From the NCBI GenBank assembly GCA_024695225.1, contig JAILIO010000093.1:1-13525 (forward strand): a stretch of 13,525 nucleotides of DNA, given 5' to 3'. The position numbers were made by a program, and so were the translations under genes. The stretch comes from Lachnospiraceae bacterium (lineage in GTDB: Bacteria > Bacillota > Clostridia > Lachnospirales > Lachnospiraceae). The notes under the pieces are model-generated. The model ran no database searches, had not been told where the DNA came from, and was given only the letters and a program-made list of their open reading frames with translations. Below, one piece after another: positions 7,855 through 13,525 of the stretch; position 1 is the stretch's first letter, and each line of letters opens with the position of its first letter.

Positions 7855-7970
7855 GATTTGCGGCAGAAGGCCTGAAAAATAAAGGCTGAGATTGTAGGCG
7901 GAAGGCCTTAAAAATAAAGGCTGAAAGCAGAGGCAGAAGGCTCGAAAACAGGCTTGGAGAACAGGCCCGG
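7831..7970 (+). repeat. 35-bp tandem repeat copying the ptb 3' end
   Basis: Four consecutive 35-bp units start at 7831, 7866, 7901 and 7936. The first is the end of ptb plus 11 bases after its stop. Units 2 and 3 differ from it at a few positions and still spell out E-G-L-K-N-K-G followed by TGA, though in shifted frames because 35 is not a multiple of three. The fourth unit is degenerate. Units 1-3 can each form a small stem (GGCCTT at 7904-7909 with AAGGCT at 7917-7922 in unit 3). There is no gene here. The array looks like slippage or unequal-crossover expansion of the gene tail. Confidence 0.85.
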
Positions 7971-8012
7971 AGAGAATACATAACAAGCGTTTCATAATAT
8001 GGAGGTGAATAG

Positions 8013-9100
8013 ATGGCTATTACCAGTTTGATAATAAATCCCGGCTCCACATCCACAAAGATCGGGATCTTTGAAGATGAGGAACTGCTGTTTGACGAAA
8101 CCTTGAGGCATGCCACATCGGAGATAGAAAAGTATCCAAATGTCCTGGCACAGAAGGATTTCAGAAAGGATATAATCGTTAATTTCCTTAAGGAAAAGAA
8201 CTTCGACATGAAGAAGCTCTCCGTGGTCGTGGGAAGAGGCGGCCTTCTGAAGCCCATCCCCGGCGGAACCTATGCGGTGACTGACGACCTGATCGAAGAC
8301 CTCAAGGGAAATAAGAGAGGGGAGCACGCCTCAAACCTGGGCGGGATCCTGGCCAGGGAGATTGGCGATTCCCTGGGAATACCCTCATATATAGTAGATC
8401 CCGTGGTGGTGGACGAGATGATGCCGGAGGCCAGGCTCTCAGGACTTCCCGAGACCCCCAGGGTTTCAATATTCCACGCTCTGAACCAGAAGGCTGTCAC
8501 CAGGAGATATGCAAAAGAGAAGGGCCTTAAATATGAAGACCTGAACCTGATAGGGGTTCACATGGGCGGCGGAGTATCCGTGGCAGCTCACAGGAAGGGC
8601 AAGGTTGTGGATCTCTTCAGCGCCCTTGACGGAGACGGAGCCATGTCACCGGAGAGAGCAGGAGGCCTTCCTTCACTGAGCATCGTGAAGCTGTGCTGCA
8701 GCGGTCAGTACACCCCTGAGCAGATGGTAAAGAAGGTGGTTGGAAACGGCGGATTCAACGCTTATCTCGGAACCAACGACATGCGCGAGGTTGAGAGCAT
8801 CATCGATGCAGGCGGAGAGAAGGCAGAGGAAGCAGCTCTCGTGAAGAAAGCCTTTATCCTCCAGGTCACCAAGGACATAGGCGCCATGGCCGCAGTCCTC
8901 AAGGGGCAGGTGGATCAGATCATAGTCACAGGCGGCATAGCCTATGATAAAAGCGTTACAGATGGTATCATAGAGGCTGTATCATTTATCGCCCCGGTTA
9001 CCCTGTATCCCGGAGAGGATGAACTTCTGGCTCTGGCCCAGGGTGCCCTGAGGGTAATGAGAAATGAAGAAAAAGCTATGGTTTATGGAGATATTAAATA

Positions 9101-9101
<1 letters not shown>
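8013..9101 (+). CDS. buk: Butyrate kinase
   Basis: This 362-residue cytosolic kinase transfers phosphate from butyryl phosphate to ADP, giving butyrate and ATP, the energy-yielding last step of the pathway. It is an ASKHA-fold acetate/butyrate kinase. Seen: the phosphate-binding start INPGSTSTKI (N9), SIFHALNQ with H155, GVHMGGGVSVAAH (181-193), GDGAMSPERAG with R215, and VTGGIAYDK near the end. Length matches butyrate kinases (about 355) better than acetate kinases (about 400). The start is fixed by GGAGGTGA at 8001-8008, four bases before ATG. Its TAA stop shares a base with the ATG of secA, so butyrate and protein-export genes are probably on one transcript. A branched-chain acyl substrate cannot be excluded from sequence. 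Confidence 0.95.
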
Positions 9102-11683
<2,582 letters not shown>

Positions 11684-11738
11684 GAGTGAGATTGGGCGGG
11701 CTTGTTGCACTTATTTGCCGGGACCGGTTTTGGCTGAC

Positions 11739-11880
11739 CCGGGTGAAATCCCGGAAGGCTGTGGCCGTAAGAGCCAGGTGAAAACCCCGGAGCGATGTTC
11801 CCCGGGAAACCCAGGTGAAAACCCCGGAGCCTTGAGCTTCGGTTGACCTATATGAAGCCTTCGGAGTCTGCGCTCCGGAG
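11739..11880 (+). repeat. Structured leader of prfB with a three-copy ~36-bp repeat and hairpins
   Basis: The 222-nt secA-prfB gap has no gene. CCAGGTGAAAACCCCGGAGC occurs exactly at 11774-11793 and again at 11811-11830; a diverged copy begins at 11739 (CCGGGTGAAATCCCGGAAGGC). Unit spacing is 35 and 37 nt. The copies can fold: CCGGG/CCCGG at 11739-11754, CCGGAGC/GCTTCGG at 11824-11842, and then an 8-bp stem CTTCGGAG/CTCCGGAG at 11859-11880, just ahead of the prfB ribosome binding site. None has a U-tract. It could be a leader RNA controlling prfB, or an expanded neutral repeat. Confidence 0.7.
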
Positions 11881-11905
11881 AGATACGGAAAGGAAGTGAC
11901 GCAGG

Positions 11906-13043
11906 ATGGTAGAACTGGACAATATGAAGTCCGAAGTTCTCAGCTACAAAAATCCAATTGCGGAAGTGAGGGATTCACTTTAACTTAGCTGACAAAGAGA
12001 AACGGATCGAAGAGCTGGACCGGGAGATGGAAGAACCTGATTTCTGGAATGACCCGGAGACAGCAAATAAAAAAGCAAAAGAAGACAAGGACCTGAAGGA
12101 CATCGTTGAGAAGGTCATTTCCCTGGAAAAGCAGTATGAGGACATACTGGAACTCATAGAGATGGCAAATGAAGAGAACGATCCCGACATGGTCGCCGAC
12201 ATCAGCGCGGATTTTGAGGATTTTAAGGCGAAACTTGAGGATATCCGGATCGGAAATCTCCTGTCCGGGGAGTATGACTCCGAAAACGCGGTGATACAGC
12301 TGAACGCAGGGGCAGGTGGCACGGAAAGCGATGACTGGTGCTCCATGCTGTACAGGATGTACCGCAGATGGGCTGAGCGCCACGGATTCCAGGTGGAAGT
12401 CCTGGATCTCCTGGAAGGGGATTCCGCCGGCATAAAGTCGGTATCCCTGGAGGTCAAGGGAACAAACGCCTACGGGCTTTTGAAGTCCGAGAAGGGCGTG
12501 CACAGGCTGGTGAGGATCTCGCCCTTCAACGCCCAGGGCAAGAGGCAGACTTCATTTGTAAATAATGACGTCATGCCGGATATAGAAGAAGACCTGGATG
12601 TGGAGGTGAAGGACGAGGATATCCGCGTGGATACATACCGAAGCAGCGGCGCCGGCGGTCAGCACATCAACAAGACTTCTTCAGCCATACGTATCACTCA
12701 TTATCCCACGGGCATAGTGGTGACCTGCCAGAATGAGCGGAGCCAGTTCCAGAACAAGGAAAAGGCCATGCAGATGCTGAAAGCAAAGCTCTTTATGCTG
12801 CAGCAGGAGGAAAATGAGGGCCTGAGGGATGATATCCGCGGTGAAAAGAAGGCCATGGGCTGGGGAAACCAGATCAGAAGCTACGTACTGCAGCCCTACA
12901 AGATGGTGAAGGATCTGAGGACCGCCTGCCAGACCGGAAATACGGATGCCGTGCTGGACGGGGACATAGATATCTTCATAAACGCATACCTCAAATGGGT
13001 GAGCCAGGGCATGCCCGATATGAAGGCTTCCCAGGACGATTAA
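11906..13043 (+). CDS. prfB: Peptide chain release factor 2, expressed by +1 programmed frameshift
   Basis: RF2 ends translation at UGA and UAA. The gene is in two frames: 25 codons from ATG 11906 (MVELDNMKSEVLSYKNPIAE...) end at TAA 11981-11983, and after skipping T11981 reading continues AAC TTA GCT GAC from 11982 to the stop at 13043. The joined protein has 378 residues. The sequence across the join (DSL-NLADKEKRIEELD) continues the usual RF2 N-terminal helix without a gap, and the second frame has no start codon before 12027. With this joining the stop-recognition tripeptide SPF is at 205-207 and the catalytic GGQ at 250-252, the same numbers as E. coli RF2; residue 246 is Ser. AAGGAAGTGA (11890-11899) is the ribosome binding site. 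The odd point is the TAA shift-site stop, where TGA is usual. Confidence 0.94.
11964..11984 (+). promoter_or_regulatory. prfB +1 frameshift site, CTTTAAC variant
   Basis: The slippery codon CTT (11978-11980) is followed by the zero-frame stop TAA (11981-11983) and C11984; the canonical element is CTTTGAC. Six bases before CTT lies AGGG (11969-11972), a shortened form of the AGGGGG that pairs with 16S rRNA and promotes the shift; its position relative to CTT equals the canonical one. AAGTGA (11964-11969) and TCACTT (11975-11980) are perfect inverted repeats around GGGAT, so the site can also fold into a 6-bp hairpin. A second zero-frame stop, TGA, follows at 11990-11992. Confidence 0.88.
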
Positions 13044-13209
13044 ATATCAATTGTTCTGTGAGAGGCATGGATGTGTTTAGTAAGTTGAAATAGTTTAGAA
13101 GGTCCAATAAGTTTGCAAGGTTTAAATAGTTGAATAAGTTCAAAAATGAAAAACCGGCTTAAATGGCGGGGCGTCATAAGACAGTAAATACTGTTAGAAT
13201 TAAAAGAAT
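13044..13209. other. AT-rich non-coding stretch after prfB
   Basis: The base composition falls sharply after the prfB stop. The segment is rich in variants of AATAGTT and AATAAGTT (about 13081-13136) and looks like low-complexity, degenerating DNA. I find no supported gene, promoter or RNA. A 63-codon reading frame on the minus strand (13040-13231) has no recognisable content and overlaps the terminator hairpin. Confidence 0.5.
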
Positions 13210-13212
13210 GTG

Positions 13213-13238
13213 AAGGCGTGGCTTCGGTCATGCCTTTT
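13213..13238 (+). terminator. Probable terminator downstream of prfB with UUCG tetraloop
   Basis: The stem AAGGCGTGGC (13213-13222) pairs with GTCATGCCTT (13227-13236) with two G-U pairs and is capped by a C(UUCG)G loop, an extra-stable tetraloop often seen in terminators. Only four T residues (13235-13238) end it before CAC, so the U-tract is short. It lies about 170 nt after the prfB stop and is the first terminator-like structure in that direction. Confidence 0.55.
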
Positions 13239-13243
13239 CACTT

Positions 13244-13483
13244 GCTAAGAGTTCATACAGAGGGATAAATCCTAATCCGTCAAATGAGCGTAGACAATAT
13301 GGTCTTTACATTGTGTAGGGAGCGGATGATTGTGAGGCTTCTTATGAAGTTAAAAAGGATGCCAAGGGAAATATATATCTGACGATTACGATAGATGAGG
13401 GATGGCTCAAAGCAGAAGATCGCACATTTCCGGCAGAAATCGACCCTACAATAAAAAAAGGCTCTGTCACAAATGATGGTTGA
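13244..13483 (+). pseudogene. Remnant of an RHS/WapA-type wall-associated protein
   Basis: One frame reads about 80 codons with an in-frame TAG at 13316-13318 and no ATG, GTG or TTG start after it. After the TAG it encodes a YEVKKDAKGNIYLTI stretch, then GWLKAEDRTFPAEIDPTIK, ending at TGA 13481-13483. The pattern 'WL...R.FP..IDPT' is a conserved motif in the region before the repeat part of RHS/WapA-like surface and toxin-delivery proteins of Firmicutes. The piece lacks the signal peptide, the YD repeats and any toxin end, so it is a broken fragment, not a working gene. The low GC content relative to prfB is consistent with foreign origin. The family call rests on one motif recognised by eye. 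Confidence 0.5.
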
Positions 13484-13489
13484 TAATTA

Positions 13490-13503
13490 GCATTTTTTAA
13501 TGC
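13490..13503. other. Small GCATT/AATGC hairpin near the window end
   Basis: GCATT (13490-13494) and AATGC (13499-13503) form a perfect 5-bp inverted repeat around TTTT, just after the stop of the RHS-like remnant. It is too short to call a terminator with confidence, and the remaining bases to 13525 show nothing else. Confidence 0.25.
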
Positions 13504-13525
13504 GGAATTCTTTAATTATCTATAG

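Noticed and set aside
7831..7970. CRISPR-like array
   Set aside because: The 35-bp units are directly adjacent with no unique spacers, and the first unit is the end of ptb. No cas genes are near.
7954..7998. Promoter for buk in the ptb-buk gap
   Set aside because: TTGGAG and later A/T-rich hexamers do not combine at an acceptable spacing with a good -10 box.
11739..11800. Cobalamin-riboswitch-like GGTGAAATCC element before prfB
   Set aside because: The short core resembles part of that riboswitch, but the GCCACTG box and the rest of the conserved architecture are missing, the motif is simply one unit of a local tandem repeat, and the downstream gene is not related to cobalamin.
11906..13043. 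prfB as a pseudogene broken by a stop codon
   Set aside because: The break is exactly at the conserved recoding position, CTT and C are retained, AGGG precedes it at the right distance, and the rest of the protein is intact with SPF and GGQ.

Overview
The window reads as chromosomal DNA of a butyrate-forming anaerobic Firmicute. It is most likely a member of the Clostridia close to Lachnospiraceae, judging from protein resemblance, strong AGGAGG-type ribosome binding sites, frequent AGG and ATA codons, and the secA-prfB pair. The genus cannot be fixed from sequence alone. All supported genes lie on the + strand.

Region 1 (1-4453) is the core acetoacetyl-CoA to butyryl-CoA segment: the 3' end of crotonase (crt), 3-hydroxybutyryl-CoA dehydrogenase (hbd), butyryl-CoA dehydrogenase (bcd) and the two electron-transfer flavoprotein subunits (etfB, etfA). 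EtfB carries the DTWATS motif of electron-bifurcating Etf proteins, so the Bcd-Etf complex probably also reduces ferredoxin. An unusually long 182-nt gap separates etfB from etfA. A strong intrinsic terminator (4474-4513) follows etfA.

Region 2 (4576-9101) holds an MtnA-family sugar-phosphate isomerase, followed by thiolase (thl), phosphate butyryltransferase (ptb) and butyrate kinase (buk). With region 1 this gives every step from acetyl-CoA to butyrate and ATP by the kinase route; no butyryl-CoA:acetate CoA-transferase is present. The mtnA gene is the functional outsider. A 35-bp tandem repeat that copies the end of ptb fills the ptb-buk gap.

Region 3 (9101-13043) is housekeeping: secA, whose start overlaps the buk stop by one base, then a structured, repeat-bearing leader and prfB. 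Release factor 2 is encoded in two frames and needs a +1 programmed frameshift. The in-frame stop at the shift site is TAA (CTTTAAC) rather than the usual TGA (CTTTGAC). This is the most striking feature of the window, because TAA is read by RF1 as well as RF2.

Region 4 (13044-13525) is AT-rich and has no intact gene. It holds a probable terminator with a UUCG tetraloop and a broken remnant of an RHS/WapA-type wall protein ending in a recognisable 'FPAEIDPT' motif. I see no defence system, CRISPR array, phage, transposon or RNA gene, and no convincing wholly new multi-gene system.
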